Below, piece by piece: positions 45,084 to 54,168 of a DNA stretch of 64,000 nt. The DNA is from Paenibacillus odorifer. Lineage in GTDB: Bacteria; Bacillota; Bacilli; Paenibacillales; Paenibacillaceae. The stretch is from NCBI RefSeq assembly GCF_000758725.1, contig NZ_CP009428.1, positions 5,518,001-5,582,000 of the forward strand. Reading direction: 5' to 3'. Under the pieces are notes generated by a model, which saw nothing but the letters and a program-made list of their open reading frames with translations, had not been told where the DNA came from and did not search any database. How positions within the stretch are numbered: position 1 is the stretch's first letter; the number at the start of each line of letters is the position of its first letter. The translations under genes were made by a program, and so were the position numbers.

Positions 45084-46460
45084 ATGAAAGGTAAAGGAAT
45101 AAAGCTAGCACTTATGAGTCTAATGCTACCAGCTCTGCTCGCAGGCTGCGGTGGCGGAAATAACAATGCGAAAGCTACCAATGCACCTACAAATGACAAG
45201 GCCGAAGCTACTGCCGAAGCAACAGCAAGTGCAGGGGAAAACACACCCGCCGAAAAAATCACACTGAAGTTCTTCACCGCGCTCGCGGATCGGGCAAATG
45301 GTTCAGGTAAGGTAGAGCAAGACATTATCGATGCTTACATGAAAGAGAACCCTAACGTCAAGATTGAAGTGGAAGCGCTTCAAGATGAGCCTTACAAATC
45401 AAAAATCAAAGTGTATGCCTCCAGCAATCAGCTGCCTGATATCATTCAAGCCTGGGGTCAGCCCTCCTTCCTGAGTCCGCTGCTGGATAACGATCTGCTG
45501 CTTGAACTGAACAGCGCTGACTTCGAAGGTAATCAGTTTGTGTCCGGATCCATGGACGGCTTCAGTAAAGATGGTAAACTTTACGGCTTGCCGCGTGGTG
45601 CCGACTACATGGTCATGTACTATAACAAAAAAATATTCGCTGACAACGGCATCGAGGTTCCAAAAACCACAGATGATTTGCTTGCCGCCGTCAAAACACT
45701 TCGTGCCAAGAAAATTAACCCGATCGCTATGAATGGTATGGACGCTTGGACACTGCCTATCTGGTATGAATTTGTAGCCCAACGTCAGACTGGCGATTTC
45801 AATACAATGGATGAAGCTGTTGCGCGTAAAATATCCTTTACAGATCCTAGTCTCGTTGCAGCCGCAACTGAAATGCAGCAATTTGCCGATGCTAAAGGTT
45901 TTGCCGATGGCTGGCTGACTGCCGATTACGGTGCTGCACGCAACTTGTTCGGACAAGGGCAAGCTGCCATGTTCTTTATGGGCGCTTGGGAGTCGGGTCT
46001 GGCAACAGACGAGAACTTCTCTGAAGAATTCCGCAATAACGTAGGTGCTTTCGCTTTCCCAGCTTCAGATAAAGGTAAAGCAACCGATGATGCTGCTTGG
46101 TATGGTGGTGGATATGCAGTCAGCAAAAACTCCAAACATGCTGAAGCCGCTGTTGATTTCTTGAAATATTTCTTCGCTCCAGAGCATTGGTCTAAAATGC
46201 TATGGCAAGCTGGCGCGGGTACACCTGCGCAGCAATTCGATCAATTCCTAACGGGTAACGAAACCCAGCTGCAAAAAGAATTGATTGAAGTGTTCAGCTC
46301 GATGACATCCTCCAGCGGTACTCCACTGCAGGATGTGGGTGACGATGAGTTCAAGCAAAAGGTAATGGAGGCGCATCAAAGCCTGCTTTCTGATGCAATT
46401 ACCCCTGAAGAATTCGCCAAAGCACTGGATGCTGCATCCGATAAATTCGCTGGTAAATAA
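45084..46460 (+). CDS. Sugar-binding lipoprotein of a second CUT1 ABC importer
   Basis: The 458-residue protein has a lipoprotein signal (MKGKGIKLALMSLMLPALLAGC), an Ala/Thr/Glu linker and a family 1 solute-binding domain (ITLKFFTALADRANGSGKVEQDI, DIIQAWGQPS, AMFFMGAWESG). The ATG at 45084 follows AAAGGTGGG; the longer frame to 44994 runs through the presumed promoter. It is divergent from the YesM/YesN genes and is followed, after a terminator, by two permease genes. Confidence 0.93.
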   Translation: MKGKGIKLALMSLMLPALLAGCGGGNNNAKATNAPTNDKAEATAEATASAGENTPAEKITLKFFTALADRANGSGKVEQDIIDAYMKENPNVKIEVEALQDEPYKSKIKVYASSNQLPDIIQAWGQPSFLSPLLDNDLLLELNSADFEGNQFVSGSMDGFSKDGKLYGLPRGADYMVMYYNKKIFADNGIEVPKTTDDLLAAVKTLRAKKINPIAMNGMDAWTLPIWYEFVAQRQTGDFNTMDEAVARKISFTDPSLVAAATEMQQFADAKGFADGWLTADYGAARNLFGQGQAAMFFMGAWESGLATDENFSEEFRNNVGAFAFPASDKGKATDDAAWYGGGYAVSKNSKHAEAAVDFLKYFFAPEHWSKMLWQAGAGTPAQQFDQFLTGNETQLQKELIEVFSSMTSSSGTPLQDVGDDEFKQKVMEAHQSLLSDAITPEEFAKALDAASDKFAGK

Positions 46461-46521
46461 ACCAGAGACTACAAAAAACATGAACCTTAGCGCTCCTGAA
46501 GTAACCTTATAGATGGCAGTG

Positions 46522-46562
46522 CGCAAACCCCGGCTTCCCCCAGAGGCCGGGGTTTTGTTTTC
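46522..46562 (+). terminator. Terminator between binding-protein and permease genes
   Basis: AACCCCGGC and GCCGGGGTT form a stem around TTCCCCCAGAG, followed by TTGTTTT. Partial read-through would give more binding protein than permease. Confidence 0.8.
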
Positions 46563-46666
46563 GAAAAAATGTATACACCGATCTGAAATTTACGGCATGT
46601 TCCGGTGCCTGGCTTCCCGTTACGATGGTAATAGATAGATTACTCTTTAAAAGGACGGAGATTTCC

Positions 46667-47551
46667 ATGCACAGAGTGTTAAGCGACAAAAAAGCGATAT
46701 TCTTACTCATCGCACCTGGACTGTTCCTATTTGCTTTTATGATCTGCATCCCTATCTTCATGAGCGCTTATTACGGTTCTACGGATTGGGGCGGAATCGG
46801 CAAATACAATTTCATCGGCTTTGATAACTACCGTGAAATTCTATTTCATGACAAAGTGTTCTGGAGATCGCTAGTCAATGCCCTGCTCCTGACCGCCGCC
46901 ACTGTATTTTTACAACATCCCTTTGCCATTCTCATGGGGATATTCCTAACCAATTCCGGCAAATACGAAAAAATATTCCGGACGATCTTTTTTATCCCCG
47001 CTGTAATTTCCGTCGTCGTTACAGCCAAGCTGTGGACCGGAATTTTCCATCCAAACTACGGACTGCTCAACAAGCTGCTAAGCGGAGTTGGATTGGATGC
47101 ACTTACGCATGATTGGCTCGGTGATCCAAAGACGGCCATCTGGTGCATCATCATTGTTGTTATGTGGCAAGGCTTTGGGTATGCACTGCTGCTGTATTAT
47201 TCAGGTCTGCAAGGCATTCCGGAAGATTTAAGCGAAGCCGCAAGAATCGACGGCGCCAACAACTTCACCCTCTACACGCGTATCATCATTCCGCTGCTTT
47301 CGCCGATGATGCGGGTTGCCATCATCATTGCCGTCACCACCTGCCTTAAGCAAATGGAAACCGTATTCTTAATGACCAACGGTGGCCCTGCAAATAGCAC
47401 ACAATTCCTAGGGAACTATCTGTACAAAACCGCCTTCTCATCATCGTTATACGGCTATGGTAATGCCATTTCGATTCTGTTTATTGTGTTCTGCCTGATC
47501 CTAACCGTTATCCTCAACAAGATTTTAAAGAAAGATATCGGAGAATTTTAA
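46667..47551 (+). CDS. ABC permease, MalF type
   Basis: About 294 residues, six membrane segments beginning with AIFLLIAPGLFLFAFMICIP, and an EAA loop (SEAARIDGANNFTLYTRIIIPLLSP). I chose ATG 46667 because AAAAGGACGGAG lies just upstream; the frame continues to 46625. It forms the channel with the permease encoded 27 bp downstream. Confidence 0.93.
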   Translation: MHRVLSDKKAIFLLIAPGLFLFAFMICIPIFMSAYYGSTDWGGIGKYNFIGFDNYREILFHDKVFWRSLVNALLLTAATVFLQHPFAILMGIFLTNSGKYEKIFRTIFFIPAVISVVVTAKLWTGIFHPNYGLLNKLLSGVGLDALTHDWLGDPKTAIWCIIIVVMWQGFGYALLLYYSGLQGIPEDLSEAARIDGANNFTLYTRIIIPLLSPMMRVAIIIAVTTCLKQMETVFLMTNGGPANSTQFLGNYLYKTAFSSSLYGYGNAISILFIVFCLILTVILNKILKKDIGEF

Positions 47552-47578
47552 AGAAACCCTGTAACCGGAGGAAATCCT

Positions 47579-48469
47579 ATGAATAATTCCTTATCGCCTG
47601 CCGCTTCACCCCCTAAGCTAAACCTTCACAAACAAGAACGCAGAAAGCCTACAACGGGCAAAATCCTAATGATGGTGTTCCTGTGTATCATGGCGTTGAT
47701 TCAGTTATTTCCGCTTATTTGGTTGATCGATTATTCCCTGCTCAAGAGCGGTGAGTTCTTTGGAAGCTCATTTCTGAAATGGCCCTCTCCACCCCAGTGG
47801 GAGAACTATCGAAACGCTTTTACCTACGGGCGTGTGCCACGTTATTTTGCCAACAGTCTTATCATTACAGTGATTACTGTTATGCTCTCTGCGCTGGTGT
47901 CCCTGATGATGGGATATGCGTTTACCCGGATGAAATGGAAGCTAAGTGGCATCGTCCTCTCTCTAATCATGTTAGGCATGATCATTCCCATTCACGCCAC
48001 ATTGCTGCCAAACTTCATTCTGTTTAACAAGCTTGGGATGCTGAACAATATGTACACATTGATTTTGCCTTACTCAGCCATTGTCATCCCCATGAGTGTC
48101 CTGATTATGACCGGGTTCCTGGAGACCATCCCACGGGCTATTGAAGAGTCCGCCGTTATTGATGGCAGTGGCATTTACGGGTTAATCTTCCGTATCATCC
48201 TGCCCATCACCAAACCGGCGCTGGCAACCATCTGTGTACTCAATTTCATCAGCACTTGGAATGAATTCATTATGGCGAACACCTTCCTCACCTCGGAAGA
48301 TCTTAAGACGATTCCCTTCTCCATTATGAAATTCACTGGTGAGTATTCATCCAACTATGGTGCACAGTTCGCGGTTATGACGATCATCGCCATCCCAACC
48401 ATCCTGATCTACCTGCTCTTCACAGAACAGATGACCAAGGGAATTACCGCCGGGGCGGTTAAGGGCTAA
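47579..48469 (+). CDS. ABC permease, MalG type
   Basis: The 296-residue protein has six membrane segments and an EAA loop (EESAVIDGSGIYGLIFRIILPITKP). Its C-terminus (TEQMTKGITAGAVKG) is typical of sugar MalG-type permeases. It starts at ATG 47579 after GGAGG. No ATPase gene follows; a shared MsmX-like subunit is expected. Confidence 0.94.
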   Translation: MNNSLSPAASPPKLNLHKQERRKPTTGKILMMVFLCIMALIQLFPLIWLIDYSLLKSGEFFGSSFLKWPSPPQWENYRNAFTYGRVPRYFANSLIITVITVMLSALVSLMMGYAFTRMKWKLSGIVLSLIMLGMIIPIHATLLPNFILFNKLGMLNNMYTLILPYSAIVIPMSVLIMTGFLETIPRAIEESAVIDGSGIYGLIFRIILPITKPALATICVLNFISTWNEFIMANTFLTSEDLKTIPFSIMKFTGEYSSNYGAQFAVMTIIAIPTILIYLLFTEQMTKGITAGAVKG

Positions 48470-48495
48470 CACAATAAACTTAATCATAACAACAT

Positions 48496-48545
48496 AAAAA
48501 GGCTGACAAGACAGGTTTCGTACCCGTCTTGTCAGCCTTTATTCA
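48496..48545. terminator. Bidirectional terminator between the permease gene and nifV
   Basis: AAAGGCTGACAAGAC (48498-48512) pairs perfectly with GTCTTGTCAGCCTTT (48526-48540). The flanks are AT-rich on both sides. It ends both the importer operon and the nif operon. Confidence 0.88.
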
Positions 48546-48561
48546 TTCTTACTGATATCTC

Positions 48562-49692
48562 TTACGGTCGTTGCCAATCCTCCCTCAGCCATTCAACCAA
48601 GAGGAGCTCTGGCACATTCACTTTATTAACTTCGGCATAGTCTCTCACCCGTTCAAGCAAACGTCCCGCGGTTCCCGCACTAACCTCTAAACCATGTGCG
48701 TTCAGAACATGCATGATTCCACCACTTCCGGAATGTTTACCTAACACAAAATGATGTGCTCTCCCCACCTCAGTGGGATCAAAGGTCTGGTAGGTGGCTG
48801 TTTCTTTCAACAAACCGTCAACATGTATCCCAGATTCATGTGTGAAGGCGAGTGATCCGACGATTGGTTTGGCATCGCCGACACTTCGGCCCGAGGCTGC
48901 GATCACCCTATCCGCCACCCCCTTCAGACACTCTGGACGCACGCTGCTCTCCCCGCCATAAAGATAACGCCAAGCCATCACTACTTCTTCCAATGCTGCA
49001 TTCCCGGTGCGTTCACCAATCCCTGCCACCGTAGTGCTTGCCCAGACCGCACCCGCGGCAATACCGCTAAGTGTGTTTGCAGCCGCAAGACCAAAATCAT
49101 TGTGGCAGTGTACCTCAAGCTCTACATCTGCAGGAACAGCACTAAGTAATGTGCTTACCCGCTCTGCCATTTGACCCGGATGATGAGCAGATACCGTATC
49201 TGCATAACGGAACCAACGAATGCCTTCTTTATATAATGTATTTACCAGTTCAACCAAGTACTCCATACTTGCCCTTGAAGAGTCCTCCATCCCCACCGAC
49301 ACAGTCATTCCTAGCCGTTGACCATATTCCGTCGCATGCAGTAATCTTGTCAGACCTTTGGCAGGTGTTAAACCTAGCTTACCTTGTAATTGAATTTCCG
49401 AGACAGGGATCGATACATGACTCCAGTTCACACCCGTCGCCCAAGCTTTATCGATATCACTTTCCAAAGCCCGATTCCAAGTCATCATCTTCATAGGTAG
49501 ACCTAAATCAGCGATAGCCGCAATATCTTCTTGCTCTTGCTTGCCCATGGCAGGAATTCCTACCTCTGCTTGCTCCACTCCGCATTCCGACAGCAACCTT
49601 GCGATTTCCAGCTTTTCTTCCCTCGTGAATGAAACTCCAGCCGCCTGTTCACCATCCCTAAGTGTCGTGTCACATAGCCTGAGACTTTTCAC
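48562..49692 (-). CDS. nifV: Homocitrate synthase
   Basis: The 376-residue enzyme condenses acetyl-CoA and 2-oxoglutarate to homocitrate, the organic ligand of FeMo-cofactor. It has the DRE-TIM signature LCDTTLRDGEQ near the N-terminus and the metal-binding HCHNDFGLAAAN region in the middle. It starts with GTG at 49692, overlapping the hesA stop codon by four bases (GTGA), so the genes are coupled. It is the last gene of the nif operon. Confidence 0.96.
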   Translation of the reverse strand: MKSLRLCDTTLRDGEQAAGVSFTREEKLEIARLLSECGVEQAEVGIPAMGKQEQEDIAAIADLGLPMKMMTWNRALESDIDKAWATGVNWSHVSIPVSEIQLQGKLGLTPAKGLTRLLHATEYGQRLGMTVSVGMEDSSRASMEYLVELVNTLYKEGIRWFRYADTVSAHHPGQMAERVSTLLSAVPADVELEVHCHNDFGLAAANTLSGIAAGAVWASTTVAGIGERTGNAALEEVVMAWRYLYGGESSVRPECLKGVADRVIAASGRSVGDAKPIVGSLAFTHESGIHVDGLLKETATYQTFDPTEVGRAHHFVLGKHSGSGGIMHVLNAHGLEVSAGTAGRLLERVRDYAEVNKVNVPELLLVEWLREDWQRP

Positions 49693-50441
49693 GGTTTACC
49701 TTCCTCTCCGCAGCAAGTGCAATTCGGATTACGGGTAATATGGACGCTGTAACAGGCGAAGTCGAGTGAATTGAAGCGATGCATTACGCCCGCATAAGTC
49801 GTCCCTACCCTTGTAACCCATTTTACGGCTTCCAACGCAGCCAGACAACCCGCAATTCCGGAGGTTGCTCCCAATACTGGAAAGCCAAACGGTTCCCATT
49901 CTGGATTCACATCCGGATAAAGACACTCTAAGCAAGGGGTTTCACCAGGTATAACCGTTGTTAGTGAAATCTCAAATCCATACATCGCCGCCTCTACCAT
50001 TGGCGTGCCGGTTTCTACACATAGGCGGTTCAACGCATATCTTTCCGGAAAATCATACCGTGCATCAATCACTATATTAGCTTGCTCTACCCAAGGTTTT
50101 GCCATATTGTATTCAATCTTCGAATTATATCCTTCAATTTCAACATTTGGATTCAGACGTTTTAGCTGCTGAATTGCTGTGCTCATCCTTTCCATACCCA
50201 AATGATCACTGTCCATCAAAATCTGTCGATTTAAATCTGGAGGCACAATGTTTCCTTCATGCGCCAAGATCAGCTTGCCGATTCCGGCAGCAGCTAAATA
50301 AAGTGCGGCAGTGCCTCCAAGCCCACCAATTCCAGCAATCATCACTGTAGCTTCTTTTAGCGCTTTCTGCCCGCCTTCTCCAAGCAGCTTCAATTGGCGT
50401 GCGTATCGTTCCAGTTCGGTGCCGCCTACAAGCTGCTCCAT
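49689..50441 (-). CDS. hesA: HesA/MoeB/ThiF-family adenylyltransferase
   Basis: The 250-residue E1-like protein has the nucleotide loop GIGGLGGTAALYLAAAG (residues 37-53), catalytic Asp in VIDARYD, and two CxxC zinc pairs (CLEC and CTCC). HesA is a regular member of Paenibacillus nif operons and has been linked to metal-cluster or cofactor assembly; its exact reaction is not settled. ATG 50441 follows GGGAGGGAG. Confidence 0.95.
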   Translation of the reverse strand: MEQLVGGTELERYARQLKLLGEGGQKALKEATVMIAGIGGLGGTAALYLAAAGIGKLILAHEGNIVPPDLNRQILMDSDHLGMERMSTAIQQLKRLNPNVEIEGYNSKIEYNMAKPWVEQANIVIDARYDFPERYALNRLCVETGTPMVEAAMYGFEISLTTVIPGETPCLECLYPDVNPEWEPFGFPVLGATSGIAGCLAALEAVKWVTRVGTTYAGVMHRFNSLDFACYSVHITRNPNCTCCGEEGKP

Positions 50442-50479
50442 TTTGCTCCCTCCCTGTGGCTGAGCTGCATCATTGGAAT

Positions 50480-51046
50480 CTAACCCTCCAGACCATCCGT
50501 TCCATAGAGAGCTGTCATTTCATTAAATTTATCCATAAAGGCCAGCCCTTCTTCTACACAAGCAACGCCGTAGCGAATTACTTTATCCTCCGAGGTAAAA
50601 GGAAACGGAAAACCTGCTCTCAAGCTTTTTAACACAAGAATAATCCGATCACTATATAAAAGAGCACGCCCAAATCCTTCCCCATTTATTTCAGAAGAGC
50701 TCTGAACCAGAACCCCACTTTTCTCCTCGATCACGCCCGCCACCGCCTGAAACAAGAGAGGAACCTGCAAACGGACCTTTGGAGAAACCGCGCAGTTAAA
50801 ATCAGATTTGTTCTTGTCTTCAGGGGAAGCGAGAAACAATCGTTCGATCTTCTTCTGTGGTGAAAGAGAAGCATGCCTTCCAAAAAAGTCTTCTGTATCA
50901 AGCAATTGACACAACCGGCGTATGAGCATCTCTGCTATATCTTTATCCAGCTTTTTCTCCGTGGTTCGACAACGGCGTTTTAATACTGCCGCTTCCGGAG
51001 CAACCCGGCCCATTAATGCAGCACTCTCATTAGCTATGGGATCCAT
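50480..51046 (-). CDS. NifX-associated protein (DUF269)
   Basis: The 188-residue protein aligns by eye with the family of proteins encoded after nifX in many diazotrophs: DTEDFFGRH, VPLLFQAVAGVIEEKSGVLVQ, EINGEGFGRALLYSDRIILV and LAFMDKFNEM. Its role is unknown; location suggests FeMo-cofactor assembly or storage. In Paenibacillus nif operons this position is usually called orf1. The start at 51046 overlaps the end of nifX by 17 bases. The N-terminal 40 residues are basic and less conserved. Confidence 0.88.
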   Translation of the reverse strand: MDPIANESAALMGRVAPEAAVLKRRCRTTEKKLDKDIAEMLIRRLCQLLDTEDFFGRHASLSPQKKIERLFLASPEDKNKSDFNCAVSPKVRLQVPLLFQAVAGVIEEKSGVLVQSSSEINGEGFGRALLYSDRIILVLKSLRAGFPFPFTSEDKVIRYGVACVEEGLAFMDKFNEMTALYGTDGLEG

Positions 51047-51434
51047 CTACACTCGCCCCTTCCGCTTCATTTTCAGCATGTAATACCTTGGCTAGCCACA
51101 TCGGTGGTTTGCCCTGTAGCATTTCAACAATCCGCTTCACTTGCTCATCAATAGGACTGCCTGGTGGAACCTTTACCGGCATAATTTTACGACGTGTGAC
51201 TCTTGCCGCTGCTGAGGCTCCAATCTGCATGATGAATATTAGCGTGCAATCCTCTACCACCTCCAGACGACTCTCTATTTTGCCTGCTTCATCCTGATTG
51301 AGAATCGTTGGCAGTTTACGAAGACCTATAAGCTCCCCGCCACCTTTGGTAACTTTATAAATTGCGAACATCGGACTCTGCCCAAAATGGGCATTCACTC
51401 TAATTCCATCCTCTGTAGCGAATGCTACTTTCAC
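51030..51434 (-). CDS. nifX: Nitrogenase cofactor carrier NifX
   Basis: The 134-residue protein has the dinitrogenase iron-molybdenum cofactor-binding fold (KVAFATEDG, VNAHFGQSPMFAIYKV). In other diazotrophs NifX carries NifB-co or the VK precursor to NifEN. It starts with GTG at 51434, inside the 3' end of nifN (35-base overlap), with GGGAGGAGG placed for initiation. Confidence 0.95.
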   Translation of the reverse strand: MKVAFATEDGIRVNAHFGQSPMFAIYKVTKGGGELIGLRKLPTILNQDEAGKIESRLEVVEDCTLIFIMQIGASAAARVTRRKIMPVKVPPGSPIDEQVKRIVEMLQGKPPMWLAKVLHAENEAEGASVDGSHS

Positions 51435-52737
51435 GATGTTCCTCCTCCCTTCGCATTAACAGATTCGCCGCTTTATTCGTCCACTCCATCGCTCCCCGAT
51501 ACCCTACAGAGGTGGCCATATAAGCACCAAGCTCATTCCAAACGGGAAATCCAGCCGCCATAAAAGCAGCATCTAACCGCGCCGCTCCATTTATCCCATG
51601 TGAGTTACCGATCCATAAATCTGCACCTTTGCCCAAAAGCTCAACATCATCCAGATCACCGACCCATACCTCTCGTTCCATCTCAACCACCAAAGGAGTT
51701 TCATAGGAGGTGACCAGGGCCTTTTGCTCCACCCCCAGCTCTTCGAGCCAAGAAGATACGGTATACAAATGATCTGGCTCCAGCGCGACAAGTGCAGACA
51801 TCCCCGCAAATTGAAAATGAGCATCCAGCATGCTATCCAATAAATTCTCCCGTTGCCAGCAATAACGAAGCTGTACCGGCTCCCCGCTAATTTGATGCAG
51901 GAATTGCAAAATATCATCCGTTGCTTTAAGCCCCATCGCACTCTCGAATACTTTGTAGGGAGTTCCCAGCGCATTATGCAGTCTTCTAGCTGGACGCTCC
52001 ATACTTCCGCCGATGGCAATGGTTAGACCCGAATGCAAGCTTTGCAGCATCGAATCTAGAGGCACCCCACCTCTTGTCAGCGGTGAAAATCCTGTCAGCA
52101 GATGCCCAGACAAAGAGGTCGAAATATCAGGTAGAGCGATTACCTCAAAACCGAAGGAGGATATCATTTCTTTCAGCTCCATCACATCACCCGGCGTCAG
52201 AAACGATCCCGGCAAGAGGGTAATCTGACGTGTATTTACACTCCTTGAACCCCGATGGCCTACCTGCTGAATCATCTCATCAAGCATCGCCTCCACGGTA
52301 GAGCTGAACCCCGATTCCAATGAACCACGAAAGTCTGGTAAGGTGACGGAAAAAGCAAGCCCACCCCGCATGTTCCGCTCCCTTTTATAGGTCTTGAGCA
52401 TGGATTGATAATCCACTCCTGCCACATCCGTCAGCTCAGTCCCAATAATGCCTATAATGTCTGGTCGGTGTTTACTGAGTATGGTATTTAGAGCTTCCTC
52501 TAAATTACGATTCGCATCAAAGATTACATCCATCTCCTGCAAAGCAGAGGTCTGTACGGCTATAGGCTCACGAAAATGCCGGGTAAGCAGTGCCTTCGGA
52601 AATGCGGAACAACCTTGCGCACCATGCACAATAGGCAATGCCTTGTAGCAACCCTGAAATGCCAGTACGGAACCAAGGGATTGGCCTATTTTCATTGGAT
52701 TAACCGAAGTCGGTTTACTCCTTTTGTTAACGGTCAT
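51400..52737 (-). CDS. nifN: Nitrogenase cofactor scaffold subunit NifN
   Basis: The 445-residue protein is the NifK-like subunit of the NifEN scaffold on which FeMo-cofactor matures. Typical features are KIGQSLGSVLAFQGCYKALPIVHGAQGCSAF near the start, FREPIAVQTSALQEMDVIF and IIGTELTDVAGVD. The ATG at 52737 has AAGGAGG nine bases upstream; the longer frame to 52800 would run deep into nifE. It overlaps the nifE end by 11 bases. Confidence 0.95.
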   Translation of the reverse strand: MTVNKRSKPTSVNPMKIGQSLGSVLAFQGCYKALPIVHGAQGCSAFPKALLTRHFREPIAVQTSALQEMDVIFDANRNLEEALNTILSKHRPDIIGIIGTELTDVAGVDYQSMLKTYKRERNMRGGLAFSVTLPDFRGSLESGFSSTVEAMLDEMIQQVGHRGSRSVNTRQITLLPGSFLTPGDVMELKEMISSFGFEVIALPDISTSLSGHLLTGFSPLTRGGVPLDSMLQSLHSGLTIAIGGSMERPARRLHNALGTPYKVFESAMGLKATDDILQFLHQISGEPVQLRYCWQRENLLDSMLDAHFQFAGMSALVALEPDHLYTVSSWLEELGVEQKALVTSYETPLVVEMEREVWVGDLDDVELLGKGADLWIGNSHGINGAARLDAAFMAAGFPVWNELGAYMATSVGYRGAMEWTNKAANLLMRREEEHRESSIRYRGWN

Positions 52738-54091
52738 AGGAAGGTTCCTCCTTATCCCAGGGAGCGGCACTGGCAGCCAGCTTCCAGATTGGATTAGCAA
52801 GAGAATACGTCAGCTCCTTTGCCAGCCTTAGTAAACCTTCGTAACCAGCATAGGCCTTGTGTCTTTCTTGATTAATATCGATAAACGGAATCTGCTCTTT
52901 CATTGCCACATACATATTCCGTCCGCCAGCAATCATAATATCTGCCTTACGATCCCGGACGGTTTTGATAATTCGGCTTGCCCCGCCCTCCGGGATATAT
53001 TCGGTGTCATCACCAACACGATCCGCTATACGCCGTACATCATCTTCCGTGCTTTTGTTCGTGCCTACACCTACCACCTGAACGCCTAACTCCTTCAGTG
53101 CGGAAATAATCGACCAGCTTTTTACTCCACCCGTATAGAGAACTGCTTTCTTTCCTTTAAGCAGCTTGCGGTAGGGCCGCAGCTCCTGAATCAGTCTGTT
53201 TTCCTCTCGTTCCGTCAACCGATCCACACGCCGCTCCATCTCACGGTCATTCAGCAAATAAGCCATTTGACGTAAGGAATAAGTTGTCTCTTTGGCCCCA
53301 TAGAAGGAGCCTTCGAAATAGGGAATGTGGTATCTTGCCTCCATTTCTTTTGCCAGACCTAACAATGCACGGCTGCACACAACCATATTCACTTTTGCAT
53401 GATGTGCCCATGTAATTTCCTTATATCTTGCATCCCCTGTAATTCTGGACATTAGCGTAATTCCAACACTCTTCATTAATTTCTCGATATCCCACATTTC
53501 ACCCGCGATATTGTACTCTCCAATCAAATTCACACCTAAAGGAATCTCAATCTCTGGTTCACCTGTGCCAATGACATATTGTAGCAGCGCTTCACCAGCC
53601 AGCCGATTTCCAAGATTCTTACTGCCTACGAATCCAGGGCTGTTCACGGGGATCACAGGAAGCCCCAATCTGCCTGCCGCTTCCTTGCATACCGCATCCA
53701 AATCCTCGCCAATCAATGCTGTCACACAGGTCGCATATACAAATATTGCCGGAGGCATAAAGCGCCCGGCAATATAGTCAATGCTATCTTTAAGTTTCTT
53801 TTCTCCGCCAAAAATAATGTCGTTATCGTTGAGATCTGTAGTAAATCCGTATTGTGAAAGTGATGGCCCGCTTGATAAAGCCCCTCTACTTTCCCAGCTA
53901 TTCCCGGCACAAGCAGCCGGCCCATGGACGAGATGCGCAGCATCCATGATCGGCAGCAGCGTGATTTGGGCTCCGTCGAAGGAGCAGCCCCCAGCCGCTT
54001 CGCCCGGCTTGGGGCGTGGACATGGCTTCGATTTCGGAGTTAAGCTCCCGCAAGCTTGCGCGTCGAATACATCGTTTCTGATGGACTCCAT
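52727..54091 (-). CDS. nifE: Nitrogenase cofactor scaffold subunit NifE
   Basis: The 454-residue protein is the NifD-like half of the NifEN scaffold. Recognisable are GGCSFDGAQITLLPIMDAAHLVHGPAACAG (cluster cysteines), DIIFGGEKKL, CVTALIGEDLD and the C-terminal PFIDINQERHKAYAGYEG. The start at 54091 follows GGGAGGTGG. A gap of 77 bp with a weak hairpin (54108-54147) separates it from nifK. Confidence 0.96.
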   Translation of the reverse strand: MESIRNDVFDAQACGSLTPKSKPCPRPKPGEAAGGCSFDGAQITLLPIMDAAHLVHGPAACAGNSWESRGALSSGPSLSQYGFTTDLNDNDIIFGGEKKLKDSIDYIAGRFMPPAIFVYATCVTALIGEDLDAVCKEAAGRLGLPVIPVNSPGFVGSKNLGNRLAGEALLQYVIGTGEPEIEIPLGVNLIGEYNIAGEMWDIEKLMKSVGITLMSRITGDARYKEITWAHHAKVNMVVCSRALLGLAKEMEARYHIPYFEGSFYGAKETTYSLRQMAYLLNDREMERRVDRLTEREENRLIQELRPYRKLLKGKKAVLYTGGVKSWSIISALKELGVQVVGVGTNKSTEDDVRRIADRVGDDTEYIPEGGASRIIKTVRDRKADIMIAGGRNMYVAMKEQIPFIDINQERHKAYAGYEGLLRLAKELTYSLANPIWKLAASAAPWDKEEPSYDR

Positions 54092-54168
54092 CGTACCACC
54101 TCCCGTAACTGAATACTCCTTACTCTTAAAATGCTCAATTATTCAGTGTCACTACGATAAATATTGGA

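Noticed and set aside
54108..54147. Terminator between nifK and nifE
   Set aside because: The stem is only 8 bp with a loop of about 24 nt and no T run, so termination is unlikely.
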